From: Afipia sp. OHSU_II-C1
GTDB taxonomy: Bacteria > Pseudomonadota > Alphaproteobacteria > Rhizobiales > Xanthobacteraceae
DNA length: 64,000 bases
Direction of reading: 5' to 3'
Assembly: GCF_000497575.1 (NCBI RefSeq)
Contig: NZ_APJI01000005.1
Span: forward strand, 1 to 64,000
This document shows, piece by piece, positions 1 through 8,180 of the stretch. The notes under the pieces are model-generated. The model was not told where the DNA came from, made no database searches, and saw only the letters and a program-made list of their open reading frames with translations. Numbering within the stretch: the stretch's first letter is position 1; every line of letters starts with the position of its first letter. The position numbers and the translations under genes are program-made.

Positions 1-330
1 TGCGGCGATTTTGGGCGAGGGGACCGTACTTCCGGGTGCGGACGGGGGAGGTACTCGACCCCTGATCCGGACGGCTTTCGCCGCCTTCGTCCGCTCCGCG
101 TCCAGCCGCGAACGGCAGAGCCACGTAGTTGGCCCGGACGGTGACCCCAGCCTCCCGGACGCGTGTGTGCGAGACACGCGCGCAGGCGCCGCATCCTGCT
201 CCGCTTCAAAGCGCCCTCGAGAAGCGCCCCTCACAAACAGGACATGGCGAACTTAAGCGCGCTTCAGAGCACGGGGATACGTATCCCCATCACGAAATGT
301 TTCGAGCCGCACGCCAGCAATGCTTTCCGC
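1..330. other. Non-coding left edge, no supported gene
   Basis: No reading frame here looks like a real protein: the frames translate to Arg-, Ala- and Ser-rich text without domains, and one long frame on the + strand simply runs antisense through frmA. The stretch holds a perfect palindrome at 273-288 and is followed by an inverted repeat at 331-438. It could be the 3' flank of a gene left of the window. Confidence 0.5.
273..288. repeat. 16-bp perfect palindrome
   Basis: The sequence GGGGATACGTATCCCC is its own reverse complement over all 16 bases. It sits in non-coding DNA about 200 bp beyond the 3' end of frmA. It may be an operator or a restriction/methylation target containing TACGTA; no T-tract follows, so a terminator is unlikely. 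Confidence 0.6.
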
Positions 331-438
331 CGTCATTCCGGGGCGCGCGTTCGCGCGAACCCGGAATCCAGGTTCACTCACCGGATTCCCGCAGGATGGA
401 TTCCGGGCCTGCGCCAAGCGGCGCATCCCGGAATGACG
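331..438. repeat. Long intergenic inverted-repeat element
   Basis: The outer arms match: CGTCATTCCGGG at 331-342 pairs with CCCGGAATGACG at 427-438. Inner segments around 360-370 (CCCGGAATCC) and 399-408 (GGATTCCGGG) also pair, so the whole 108 bp could fold into a branched cruciform. Elements starting with CGTCATTCCGGGGC are common between genes in Bradyrhizobium and relatives and are often mis-called as short proteins. The role is unknown. Confidence 0.7.
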
Positions 439-492
439 AACGCAAAGCGGAAAATCGCGGCGTGCGAGGACGAGACACCCGCAGTGCCTCCG

Positions 493-1620
493 TTAGAACG
501 TCACCACGCCTCTGATCGACTCTCCGCGCTTCATCAGGTCGAATGCCTTGTTGATGTCGTTCAGCGGCATCACGTGCGTGATCATCGGGTCGATCTGGAT
601 TTTTCCCTGCATGTACCAGTCGACGATCTTCGGCACGTCGGTGCGCCCGCGCGCGCCGCCGAAGGCGGTGCCTTTCCAGACCCGGCCCGTTACGAGCTGG
701 AACGGACGCGTTGCGATTTCCGCTCCCGAGGGCGCAACACCGATGACGATCGACTGGCCCCAGCCGCGATGGCACGCCTCCAGCGCCTGACGCATCACCG
801 TGACATTGCCGGTGCAGTCGAAGGTGTAGTCCGCGCCGCCGATCTGGTCTTCCTTCGTCTTCGTCATGTTGACGAGATAGGGGACAAGGTCCTTGCCGAC
901 TTCCGTCGGGTTGACGAAATGAGTCATGCCGAAGCGTTCGCCCCAGGCCTTCCGGTCGTTGTTGATGTCGACGCCAATGATCATGTCGGCACCGGCGAGC
1001 CGCAGGCCTTGCAGCACATTCAGTCCGATGCCGCCGAGGCCGAACACGATGGCCTTCGCGCCTTGCTCAACCTTCGCGGTATTGATCACCGCACCGATAC
1101 CGGTGGTGACGCCGCAGCCGATGTAACAGACCTTGTCGAACGGCGCGTCCTCGCGGATCTTCGCCACGGCGATTTCCGGCAGCACGGTGTAGTTCGCGAA
1201 CGTCGAGGTGCCCATGTAGTGATGGATCGGCTTGCCGCCCAGCGAGAAGCGGGATGTGCCGTCCGGCATCAGGCCTTGTCCCTGCGTGGCGCGGATCGCG
1301 GTGCAGAGATTGGTCTTCCGCGAAAGACAGGACGGACATTGGCGGCATTCCGGCGTGTACAGCGGAATGACGTGGTCGCCTTTCTTGACGCTGGTGACGC
1401 CGCGGCCGACGTCGACAACAACACCTGCGCCCTCATGGCCGAGAATAGCGGGGAAGAGGCCTTCCGGATCGGCACCTGACAGCGTGAATTCATCAGTGTG
1501 ACATACGCCCGTCGCCTTGACCTCGACCATGACCTCGCCCTCGCGGGGGCCTTCAAGCTGAACGGTTGTGATCTCGAGCGGTTTACCGGCAGCGGTGGCG
1601 ACGGCGGCGCGAACATCCAT
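493..1620 (-). CDS. frmA: S-(hydroxymethyl)glutathione dehydrogenase / class III alcohol dehydrogenase
   Basis: This cytosolic zinc enzyme oxidises S-hydroxymethylglutathione (formaldehyde plus glutathione) with NAD to S-formylglutathione, and many members also reduce S-nitrosoglutathione. The 375-aa length is normal. Catalytic zinc ligands are visible at Cys40 (TGVCHTDE), His62 (GHEGAG) and Cys169 (GCGVTTG). The structural zinc lobe has Cys92, 95, 98 and 106. The NAD-binding loop GLGGIG lies at 194-199. I start at the ATG at 1620, which is preceded by AGAAGGG; a longer frame to 1761 has no family support. The usual partner, S-formylglutathione hydrolase, is not adjacent on either side. Confidence 0.95.
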   Translation of the reverse strand: MDVRAAVATAAGKPLEITTVQLEGPREGEVMVEVKATGVCHTDEFTLSGADPEGLFPAILGHEGAGVVVDVGRGVTSVKKGDHVIPLYTPECRQCPSCLSRKTNLCTAIRATQGQGLMPDGTSRFSLGGKPIHHYMGTSTFANYTVLPEIAVAKIREDAPFDKVCYIGCGVTTGIGAVINTAKVEQGAKAIVFGLGGIGLNVLQGLRLAGADMIIGVDINNDRKAWGERFGMTHFVNPTEVGKDLVPYLVNMTKTKEDQIGGADYTFDCTGNVTVMRQALEACHRGWGQSIVIGVAPSGAEIATRPFQLVTGRVWKGTAFGGARGRTDVPKIVDWYMQGKIQIDPMITHVMPLNDINKAFDLMKRGESIRGVVTF

Positions 1621-1733
1621 GAACTGAACCCTTCTTGTAGCTTGCGGCTGTGTCGGTCTGCGTTTTTTGAACGCATGACCCGGCACATTTGATGATTGCC
1701 CGACACCATAGGATCGGGCAAGCAGTTGCGCAA

Positions 1734-2645
1734 ATGAGCCAATCGCCGCCCCAGCACACATTCGAATCGATTGCCTCGCGCGCCGCGCCGGCGATCTTCG
1801 TCCTGCTGTGGAGCACTGGATTTATCGGCACAAAATACGTGCTGGCCGGCGCGGAGCCGCTGACCTATCTCACAGTGCGGATGGCGCTCGTGGCGCTGCT
1901 GATGGGCGTGACCGCAACGATCTGGCGCCCGAAATGGCCCGATCGCGCGGGCGTCATTCACAGTGCGATTGCCGGGCTTCTTGTCCATGGCTTCTATCTC
2001 GGCGGGACTGCGGTCGCGATCTTCCACTCCGTGCCTGCGGGGCTGTCTGCGCTCATTCCGGGACTGCAGCCGATCCTGACATCCACACTCGCAAATCGCT
2101 GGCTCGGTGAGCGAGTCACGCCGCTGCAGTGGCTCGGGCTCTTGATGGGCCTCGCCGGGACGCTGATCGTCCTGCATGGGCGTTCACTCTCGGGAGAGGC
2201 GGGCTGGGGCTGGTTGGGCACGTGCGTTGCACTCATCAGCATCACGCTCGGCACGCTTTATCAGAAGCGCTACTGCACCCATATCGACTGGCGGACCGGG
2301 AATTTCATTCAGTTCGTCGCGGCGGGGCTGCTGTTTGCGCTCGGTGCATGGTTGTTTGAGACGCGTGTGATCGTCTGGAATCGCGAGTTTGTGCTCGGCC
2401 TCGCCTGGCTTGTCATCGCGCTTTCGATCGGGTCGATCGGGTTGCTCTACTGGCTGATCCGGCATTCGGCCGCGACACGTGTGGCGAGTCTCTTCTATCT
2501 GGTGCCTGGCGTCACCGCGATCATGGCGTACGTGCTGTTTGACGAGCGGCTTGATGTGATCTCGATCGCCGGCATGGTGATCTGCGCCGCGGCTGTGCTG
2601 CTGGTCAATCGCCCGATGAAGACGGACGTCTCGCCGGGCAGCTAG
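1734..2645 (+). CDS. DMT-superfamily (EamA) drug/metabolite transporter
   Basis: An inner-membrane transporter of 303 aa. It has about ten hydrophobic segments arranged as two EamA repeats, the first starting near residue 18 (AIFVLLWSTGFIGTKYV) and the second around residue 155. Such proteins export amino acids or metabolites; the substrate cannot be read from sequence. I use the ATG at 1734 because it gives a normal N-terminus; TTG/ATG codons at 1689 and 1692 would add 15 unrelated residues. It is divergent from frmA. Its stop overlaps by 4 bp the stop of the convergent photolyase gene. Confidence 0.85.
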   Translation: MSQSPPQHTFESIASRAAPAIFVLLWSTGFIGTKYVLAGAEPLTYLTVRMALVALLMGVTATIWRPKWPDRAGVIHSAIAGLLVHGFYLGGTAVAIFHSVPAGLSALIPGLQPILTSTLANRWLGERVTPLQWLGLLMGLAGTLIVLHGRSLSGEAGWGWLGTCVALISITLGTLYQKRYCTHIDWRTGNFIQFVAAGLLFALGAWLFETRVIVWNREFVLGLAWLVIALSIGSIGLLYWLIRHSAATRVASLFYLVPGVTAIMAYVLFDERLDVISIAGMVICAAAVLLVNRPMKTDVSPGS

Positions 2646-4096
2646 TCGCGCGTTTTTGCGTAAGCCGCGAGCGCCCGCGCGCGTGCAGCCCTGTGGTCGA
2701 CGATCGGCTCCGGATAGGTTTTTCCCAGCGTCACGCCGGCTGCGGCCAATTCCATCGGCGTGGCTTCCCACGGCTGATGGATCAGTTTGGCCGGAAGGCG
2801 CGCCAGCTCCGGCACCCACTTCGAGACGTAACAGCCGTCGGGGTCGAACTTCTCGCCTTGCAGTATCGGATTGAAAACGCGGAAGTAGGGCGCGGCATCG
2901 GCGCCCGAGCCGGCAACCCACTGCCAACTCGCCGGATTGCTACCGGGATCGGCATCAACCAGCGTGTCCCAGAACCACTTCTCCCCCTCGCGCCAGTCGA
3001 TCAGCAGATGCTTCACAAGGAACGATGCGACAACCATCCGCACGCGATTGTGCATGATGCCGGTGTGCCAGAGTTCGCGCATGCCGGCATCGACGATGGG
3101 ATAGCCGGTGAGACCGCGCTGCCAGGCGCGCAACGCCTTGCGATCGTTGCGCCATGGGAAGGCGTCGAACGAGGGCTGGAGATTTTTCTCGGCCAGTTGC
3201 GGAAGATCGAACAGCAGATGGCGCGAGAACTCGCGCCAGCCGAGTTCGCTCAGGAATTTCCCGACACCGCTGGACACCGCGGGTTTTCTCGCGGCGGCGA
3301 AATTGGCGGCGTGCCAGACTTGTCGCGGACTGATTTCGCCGAAGCGGAGATGTGGCGACAGCTTTGAGGTGCCGTCGCGATCGGGGCGGTCGCGCAGGGA
3401 TGCGTAGTTTGCGATGTCGTTGTCGAGGAAGTCCTGCAGTCGTTCCTGCGCGGTGACTTCGCCCGGCGTCCATGTCTCGCGCAATCCCGACGCCCAATCG
3501 GGACGCGTCGGTTCCAGGTTCCAGGAGGCGAGGTCGTCGGTGGCAACCTTCGGGCCGGCTTTCAGTGTCTTTGGCGCGGGCAGGGGCTGCGGCGGGTCGC
3601 CGAGGCTCAGGACGCGTTTCCAGAATGGTGTGAATACGCGCAGGCCACGGCCCTCCTTGTTGCGCAGGTTTGAGGGCCTCACCAGCAGGTCGCCCGGAAA
3701 GCCGTGCGATGCCACGCCAATACGGTCGAGGGCCGCGGTGACAGCCCGCTCGGCTGCGGCCTGTCCTGGGACATCGCTCTCGATCCAGTGGACCGCGGCG
3801 GCACGGGCCTCCTGTGCAAGGCCTGCAATGACCTCCGTGGCAGGGCCCCGGCGCAGGATCAGTGACTGGCCATGCGCGTCTAGGCTTCCGTGCAGGCTCC
3901 GCAGCGACTGGGCGAGCCACCATCGCGACGCACTGCCGATCGGCCGTTCGTGCGGGTGTTTGCCGTCCTCGTCCAGGACATAGAGGCAAAGGAGCGGCGC
4001 GCCGGTCTCTGCGGCCGCGTGCAGCGCCGGATGGTCGGAAAGCCGCAGGTCGTCACGGAACCAGACGATCAGGGGGGAGGCCGGGGAACCCGTCAT
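2642..4096 (-). CDS. phrB: Deoxyribodipyrimidine photolyase
   Basis: Repairs UV-induced cyclobutane pyrimidine dimers in DNA with blue light, using FAD and an antenna cofactor. It is 484 aa long, as expected for class I photolyases. The N-terminal photolyase domain begins VWFRDDLRLSDHPAL. The C-terminal FAD domain carries the signature stretch from WREFSRHLL through GYPIVDAGMRELWHTG, NRVRMVVASFL and DPGSNPASWQW. Its 3' end overlaps the DMT transporter gene tail to tail. A photolyase rather than a cryptochrome is likely from the intact DPGSN...SWQW region, but CPD versus 6-4 specificity was not tested. Confidence 0.93.
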   Translation of the reverse strand: MTGSPASPLIVWFRDDLRLSDHPALHAAAETGAPLLCLYVLDEDGKHPHERPIGSASRWWLAQSLRSLHGSLDAHGQSLILRRGPATEVIAGLAQEARAAAVHWIESDVPGQAAAERAVTAALDRIGVASHGFPGDLLVRPSNLRNKEGRGLRVFTPFWKRVLSLGDPPQPLPAPKTLKAGPKVATDDLASWNLEPTRPDWASGLRETWTPGEVTAQERLQDFLDNDIANYASLRDRPDRDGTSKLSPHLRFGEISPRQVWHAANFAAARKPAVSSGVGKFLSELGWREFSRHLLFDLPQLAEKNLQPSFDAFPWRNDRKALRAWQRGLTGYPIVDAGMRELWHTGIMHNRVRMVVASFLVKHLLIDWREGEKWFWDTLVDADPGSNPASWQWVAGSGADAAPYFRVFNPILQGEKFDPDGCYVSKWVPELARLPAKLIHQPWEATPMELAAAGVTLGKTYPEPIVDHRAARARALAAYAKTRD

Positions 4097-4147
4097 TGCG
4101 CTGGCGATCGTGACTGCCGCAGCCGGATGCGGCCGCCTGGCGAACTG

Positions 4148-4162
4148 TTAAGGGGACGGTAA
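4148..4162. promoter_or_regulatory. CtrA-like half-matched box upstream of chemoreceptor
   Basis: TTAA (4148-4151), seven bases, then GTAA (4159-4162) match the CtrA consensus TTAA-N7-TTAA at 7 of 8 positions, 60 bp before the chemoreceptor start. Chemotaxis and motility genes are common CtrA targets in alphaproteobacteria. A 7/8 match can occur by chance, so this is only a candidate. Confidence 0.35.
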
Positions 4163-4221
4163 ATATAAACTGTCAAAATCAATCGATTTTTCATCGGAAT
4201 ACATTTTCTGAGGACGACACG

Positions 4222-5958
4222 ATGGCACTCGGCTTGGGGAAGAATTCCTTCGGTTTCCTGAAGTTCAAACTCGGGACAAAGGCCACGATCTGCGCGGCGA
4301 TGCTGATCGCGGCAACCACCTCGATGGTGGTGGGCGCAGCCTACTGGTCGCTGAGCACGGAGTTCGAGGCAAGGGGCAAATCCGACATCGAAACCAGTCT
4401 TCGAACGCTGGCTCTGGCATTCGCCGAGACCTATGGCGACGCCAGGATCACCATCAAGGACGGCATTGTCAGCCGCGCCGAAATCCCGGCGATGCCTGAG
4501 TTCAAGGATCACCAGACCGTGGACCGGGCGACGTCCTATGTGGGCGGCAACGCAACTCTCTTTGTCTATGACGAAGCGATCCGGCAGTTCGTTCGCCGGA
4601 CCACCAACGTCAAGAAGGAAAACGGCGACCGAGCCGTCGGGACCCAGTTGGCGCCGGATCATCCCGCGCAGCCGGTTATCCGGAGCGGGCAGGCCTATAA
4701 GGGACCCGCTGTGCTGTTCGGCAAGAGTTTCATGACCGCCTATCAGCCGGTGTTCGACCCGGCAGGGAAAATCATCGGAATTCTCTACGTCGGAATTCCG
4801 ACGGCGCCGCTCGATGCGATGCTTCTTCACGCCATGCAGATGATGACCGCCGCCGCAATCGTGGGAGCGTTGCTGGTTCTCGGTCTGACGATGCTGATCG
4901 TGCGCAGCGTGACAAAGCCACTGCGCTCCGTCACCGATACGCTCACGTCGCTGGCAGAGGGCAAGCCCGATGTGACGATCAATCATGTCGATCGTTATGA
5001 CGAAATCGGCTCCATCGCCCGGACCATTGGCGTGTTTAAGAACAACTCGCTCGAGCGACGCCGGCTTGAGGCGGAGCGGAAGACCGCCGAGGCGGAGTCG
5101 GCCCAGCGACGCAAGGCGGAACTGCAAAGCTTTGTGGATGAATTCCAGTCCAACGTTGGCGGCATCATCGACAAGGTGCTGCATTCGTCCGGTGAATTCG
5201 AGAGTGCTGCACGCAATCTCATGGAGACCGCGCGCAGCACGGCGCATCTGTCAAAGGCCTCCGCTAATGCCTCGACACAGGCATCCGAGCATGTGCGCAA
5301 CGCAGCCGCTGCATCGGAGGAACTGACAAGCTCCATTGCCGAAATCAGCCGCCGGGTTCAGGAGTCAAACGGCATTGCCGCCAGCGCCGTTCAACAGGCG
5401 GTCGCCACCGATGCGCGGATGGCCGATCTGTCGAAGGCGGGCGATCGCATCGGCGATGTCGTAAAGCTGATCACATCAATTGCGGAGCAGACCAACCTTC
5501 TGGCGCTCAACGCGACCATCGAGGCTGCGCGGGCAGGCGAGGCCGGACGCGGTTTCGCCGTGGTGGCGCAGGAGGTCAAAAACCTGGCCGGCCAGACCGC
5601 GAAGGCGACCGACGAGATCAGCAGCCACATCGTCAACATGCAGTCCGCTACCCGTGAATCGGTCGCCGCGATCAAGGCCATCGGACAGACCATCGAACAG
5701 ATCAACGACATCGCGACATCGATTGCTGCGGCGGTCGAGCAGCAGGGGGCGGCGACGGAGGAAATCGCCAAAAGCGTTCAGGCTGCCGCGAGCGTTACTA
5801 CCGAAGTCGCCGCCAATGTCGGCGACGTTGCCAGCGGTGCGAACCGGACCGGCGAAACCTCAGACGAGATATTCAAGTCGGCGCAGGTGCTGAGCGGCGA
5901 AAGCCTGCACCTTCAGGCCGAGGTCGGGCGCTTCCTTGATGGCGTCAGGGCGGCGTGA
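4222..5958 (+). CDS. Methyl-accepting chemotaxis protein with periplasmic Cache domain
   Basis: A membrane chemoreceptor of 578 aa. A first membrane segment lies near residues 23-47. A periplasmic sensor of Cache type follows to about 200, ending with the typical strand pair FMTAYQPVF and [11 protein letters not shown] second membrane segment lies near 208-233, with HAMP about 234-285. The cytoplasmic signalling domain contains the hairpin tip [20 protein letters not shown] that contacts CheA/CheW. No CheB/CheR-binding pentapeptide is present at the C-terminus (ends FLDGVRAA). The ligand is unknown. The gene is monocistronic, and no che genes are nearby. A CtrA-like box lies upstream. Confidence 0.93.
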   Translation: MALGLGKNSFGFLKFKLGTKATICAAMLIAATTSMVVGAAYWSLSTEFEARGKSDIETSLRTLALAFAETYGDARITIKDGIVSRAEIPAMPEFKDHQTVDRATSYVGGNATLFVYDEAIRQFVRRTTNVKKENGDRAVGTQLAPDHPAQPVIRSGQAYKGPAVLFGKSFMTAYQPVFDPAGKIIGILYVGIPTAPLDAMLLHAMQMMTAAAIVGALLVLGLTMLIVRSVTKPLRSVTDTLTSLAEGKPDVTINHVDRYDEIGSIARTIGVFKNNSLERRRLEAERKTAEAESAQRRKAELQSFVDEFQSNVGGIIDKVLHSSGEFESAARNLMETARSTAHLSKASANASTQASEHVRNAAAASEELTSSIAEISRRVQESNGIAASAVQQAVATDARMADLSKAGDRIGDVVKLITSIAEQTNLLALNATIEAARAGEAGRGFAVVAQEVKNLAGQTAKATDEISSHIVNMQSATRESVAAIKAIGQTIEQINDIATSIAAAVEQQGAATEEIAKSVQAAASVTTEVAANVGDVASGANRTGETSDEIFKSAQVLSGESLHLQAEVGRFLDGVRAA

Positions 5959-6048
5959 CGGTTTTCTGCGCTGGAACCCTTGCCTGAGTGCAACCGGAAC
6001 GGCAGTGATGCGTACCTACTGCGGGTCTGGATAGCTCGGGAGGTTCAT

Positions 6049-6450
6049 TTGAAGCGAAATGTCATTCTTTATCTGGCGACGCTGCTGGTCATTGTCCCGA
6101 TCGATTTTCTGTTTCTCGGACTTGTCGCAAAAGGTTTTTTCACCTCGCAGGTCGGCGAGATGCTGGGCACAATCCGCATAGCGCCGGCGATCCTGTTCTA
6201 TCTGCTCTATGCGGCGGGCATCCTGATCTTTGTCAGTGCAGGTCCTGACGCGACGTGGCAGTCGACGCTTTCCTACGGCGCACTGTTCGGTTTCTTCTGC
6301 TACGCGACGTTTGAACTGACATCGCTGTCGCTGCTGAAACACTGGACCTGGCCGGTGGTGATCGTTGATATCGCATGGGGCTCCTTCGTGACGGCGGTGT
6401 CCTCCACGCTGGGGCTGTTCGTCGCGAACTGGCTGACCCCGCGGATTTGA
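6049..6450 (+). CDS. DUF2177-family small membrane protein
   Basis: A 133-aa protein that is almost entirely hydrophobic, with about four membrane spans (VILYLATLLVIVPIDFLFLG, ILFYLLYAAGILIFV, the YGALFGFFCYATFEL region, and IAWGSFVTAVSSTLGLFV). The layout matches the uncharacterised DUF2177 family. The start chosen is TTG at 6049, which follows GGGAGG at a good distance. A frame opening at 5980 would add a hydrophilic, unconserved leader. A bidirectional terminator follows at 6461. The function is unknown. Confidence 0.75.
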   Translation: MKRNVILYLATLLVIVPIDFLFLGLVAKGFFTSQVGEMLGTIRIAPAILFYLLYAAGILIFVSAGPDATWQSTLSYGALFGFFCYATFELTSLSLLKHWTWPVVIVDIAWGSFVTAVSSTLGLFVANWLTPRI

Positions 6451-6460
6451 CGGCGGCAAT

Positions 6461-6488
6461 AAAAAAGGGACGCAACGCGTCCCTTTTT
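6461..6488. terminator. Bidirectional rho-independent terminator
   Basis: Stem GGGACGC / GCGTCCC with loop AAC, flanked by A6 on the left and T5 on the right. It serves the convergent DUF2177 and peroxiredoxin genes. Confidence 0.9.
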
Positions 6489-6507
6489 CTTCTCGGTGTC
6501 CGCCGGG

Positions 6508-7167
6508 TTACCTCGGCTGCGGAACGATCCGGATATAGGGCTTCGGCGATTTCCAGCCGCCCGGATAGATCGTCTTGGCTTCTTCGTCGCTGACCGAGCC
6601 CGCGATGATGACATCCTCGCCCTGTTTCCAGTCGGCGGGGGTGGCAACGCGATGCTTGGCCGTCAGTTGCAGCGAGTCGATCACGCGCAGGATCTCGTCG
6701 AAGTTGCGCCCGGTGGTCATCGGATAGACCAGCACCAGCTTCACTTTCTTGTCGGGTCCGATGATGAACACCGTCCGCACCGTCGCGTTGTCGGCTGCCG
6801 TGCGGCCATCCGCGCCGCCGGTCGTATCGGCCGGCAGCATGTTGTAGAGCTTCGCGACCTTGAGTTCGGTGTCGCCGATCATGGGATAGTTCGGCGCGTA
6901 TCCCTGCGTCTCCTTGATGTCCTCGCCCCACTTCTCGTGCCGGTCGACCGGATCGACGCTGATGCCCATCAGTTTGACGCCGCGCTTGTCGAATTCCGGT
7001 TTCAGCCGCGCCAGCGTTCCGAGTTCGGTGGTGCAGACGGGGGTAAAGTCCTTGGGGTGCGAGAACAGCAGGGCCCAGCTATCGCCGATCCAGTCGTGAA
7101 ATTTGATGCGTCCCTCGGTGGTATCAGCCTCGAAATCGGGCGCCACCGCGCCAATCTGGATTGTCAT
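6508..7167 (-). CDS. 1-Cys peroxiredoxin (Prx6 type)
   Basis: A thiol peroxidase that reduces hydrogen peroxide and organic peroxides in the cytosol. It is 219 aa, the Prx6-subfamily length. The peroxidatic cysteine is Cys45 in PVCTTE, and the protein has no other cysteine, so it must be resolved by an outside thiol such as glutathione. The extended C-terminal region (PADWKQGEDVII through YIRIVPQPR) is the dimer arm typical of Prx6 proteins and distinguishes it from AhpC. The coding sequence starts at ATG 7167 after a weak ribosome site. No reductase gene is adjacent. Confidence 0.93.
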   Translation of the reverse strand: MTIQIGAVAPDFEADTTEGRIKFHDWIGDSWALLFSHPKDFTPVCTTELGTLARLKPEFDKRGVKLMGISVDPVDRHEKWGEDIKETQGYAPNYPMIGDTELKVAKLYNMLPADTTGGADGRTAADNATVRTVFIIGPDKKVKLVLVYPMTTGRNFDEILRVIDSLQLTAKHRVATPADWKQGEDVIIAGSVSDEEAKTIYPGGWKSPKPYIRIVPQPR

Positions 7168-7550
7168 GGTTTTGGCCTCACGTACTTGGAGTTGCGAGGA
7201 AAATCTCGCTGCGGTGATATATCGGCATATGCTCCAAAACGAAACCGGGTCGCGAAAAGGGCAACGTCTTTCTCTCGAAGGACGGCTCTTCGGAAAATCC
7301 GTTCTGCCGCAAGCTGGATTAATGAAAATTCATAATTGTCCGGTGCGCGCTCACTTTTTCGCTATGCCCCGAATTTGACTTTGATGCGCCGCAACGCCGC
7401 CGGTTCCGGCTGGCATTGGATGAACCATGCGGACGGTCAGTGCGACCAATCCGCAACCATAAAGGAAAGAAGCGCGCTCCGAATCGCTTCATTAACGCTT
7501 CGTTTACATCCGCATGAAAATGCTGCGGGACACAAAAAGAGAATAGTAAC
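7168..7550. other. Intergenic region between peroxiredoxin and hypothetical gene
   Basis: Divergent 383-bp spacer. Short frames here show no family features. It must hold the peroxiredoxin promoter on its left side. On the right side there is a CtrA-like box at 7492-7506. An AT-rich segment (7315-7345) with the dyad ATGAA-AA-TTCAT stands out from the GC-rich background. Confidence 0.5.
7492..7506. promoter_or_regulatory. CtrA-like box upstream of hypothetical gene
   Basis: TTAA (7492-7495), N7, then TTTA (7503-7506) followed by C matches the TTAA-N7-TTAA consensus at 7 of 8 bases. It lies 44 bp before the start at 7551, a promoter-proximal position. Chance occurrence is possible. Confidence 0.35.
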
Positions 7551-8147
7551 ATGACGTCCGCCTCGATCATCTCCAACGCTCCGCTTTCCGAACTGATCCG
7601 GAAAATCGAAACCAGCTCCGTTGCCGACCGCGATGTGTCCGCTTACGCGCTCGCTTTCGTCCGCGATGGGGTCATCACCGGTGAGGGGCCAACGACCACA
7701 GGCCGCGTGCATTTCTCGCGGGCGCTGGATGCGGACGATGCAGCCTGGTGCGCGCGCATTCTCAACGCCGCGGCGAACACCAACGAGCCCATCAGCCGCG
7801 CCGAGGCTGAAACCCTTTTCGAGATCAACAAGGCCGCGACCGAGCGCAGCGACGGCGGCCGGTTCGACGATCTTTTCACCAAGGCAATCGTTCATCACGC
7901 GGCAGCCGCTTCCGGCCTGCCGGTGCCGCCTCGCTCCGTTGCGCTTTCTCCCGAAACTTCGATCGAGAGCTGGGCGCCCACCACGGCGGTTGGCGTCAAT
8001 ACCGAAGTACTCGAGTGGATCGCCGGCCAGATGCGTGGCACCCGCCGCAACAATCGCGCACTTGCGGTGCTGGTCGCGAGCCTGATCGGCGCGGCGACCA
8101 TGCCGCTTGCACATACGCTTCCGAACTTCCTCGACCTTGGAATGTAA
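7551..8147 (+). CDS. Conserved hypothetical protein with C-terminal hydrophobic segment
   Basis: A 198-aa protein that I do not assign to a named family. It opens with a hydrophilic helical region (PLSELIRKIETSSVADRD). The middle has regularly spaced acidic and alanine-rich helices (residues about 60-125, including AEAETLFEINKAATERS and DDLFTKAIVHHAAA). It ends with one likely membrane or buried helix (ALAVLVASLIGAATMPLAHT). No signal peptide, cysteine pair or catalytic motif is evident. It stands alone and is divergent from the peroxiredoxin gene. A CtrA-like box upstream hints at cell-cycle control, by inference only. Confidence 0.6.
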   Translation: MTSASIISNAPLSELIRKIETSSVADRDVSAYALAFVRDGVITGEGPTTTGRVHFSRALDADDAAWCARILNAAANTNEPISRAEAETLFEINKAATERSDGGRFDDLFTKAIVHHAAAASGLPVPPRSVALSPETSIESWAPTTAVGVNTEVLEWIAGQMRGTRRNNRALAVLVASLIGAATMPLAHTLPNFLDLGM

Positions 8148-8180
8148 GGCGAGCGGTTCGCGAAACAGGACGAGCAGGCG

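Noticed and set aside
163-1479. Long + strand frame of 438 codons
   Set aside because: It runs antisense through frmA and the repeat at 331-438; frmA has complete zinc and NAD motifs.
4093-5247. 384-codon minus strand frame
   Set aside because: Antisense to the chemoreceptor, with no domains. High GC content gives long shadow frames.
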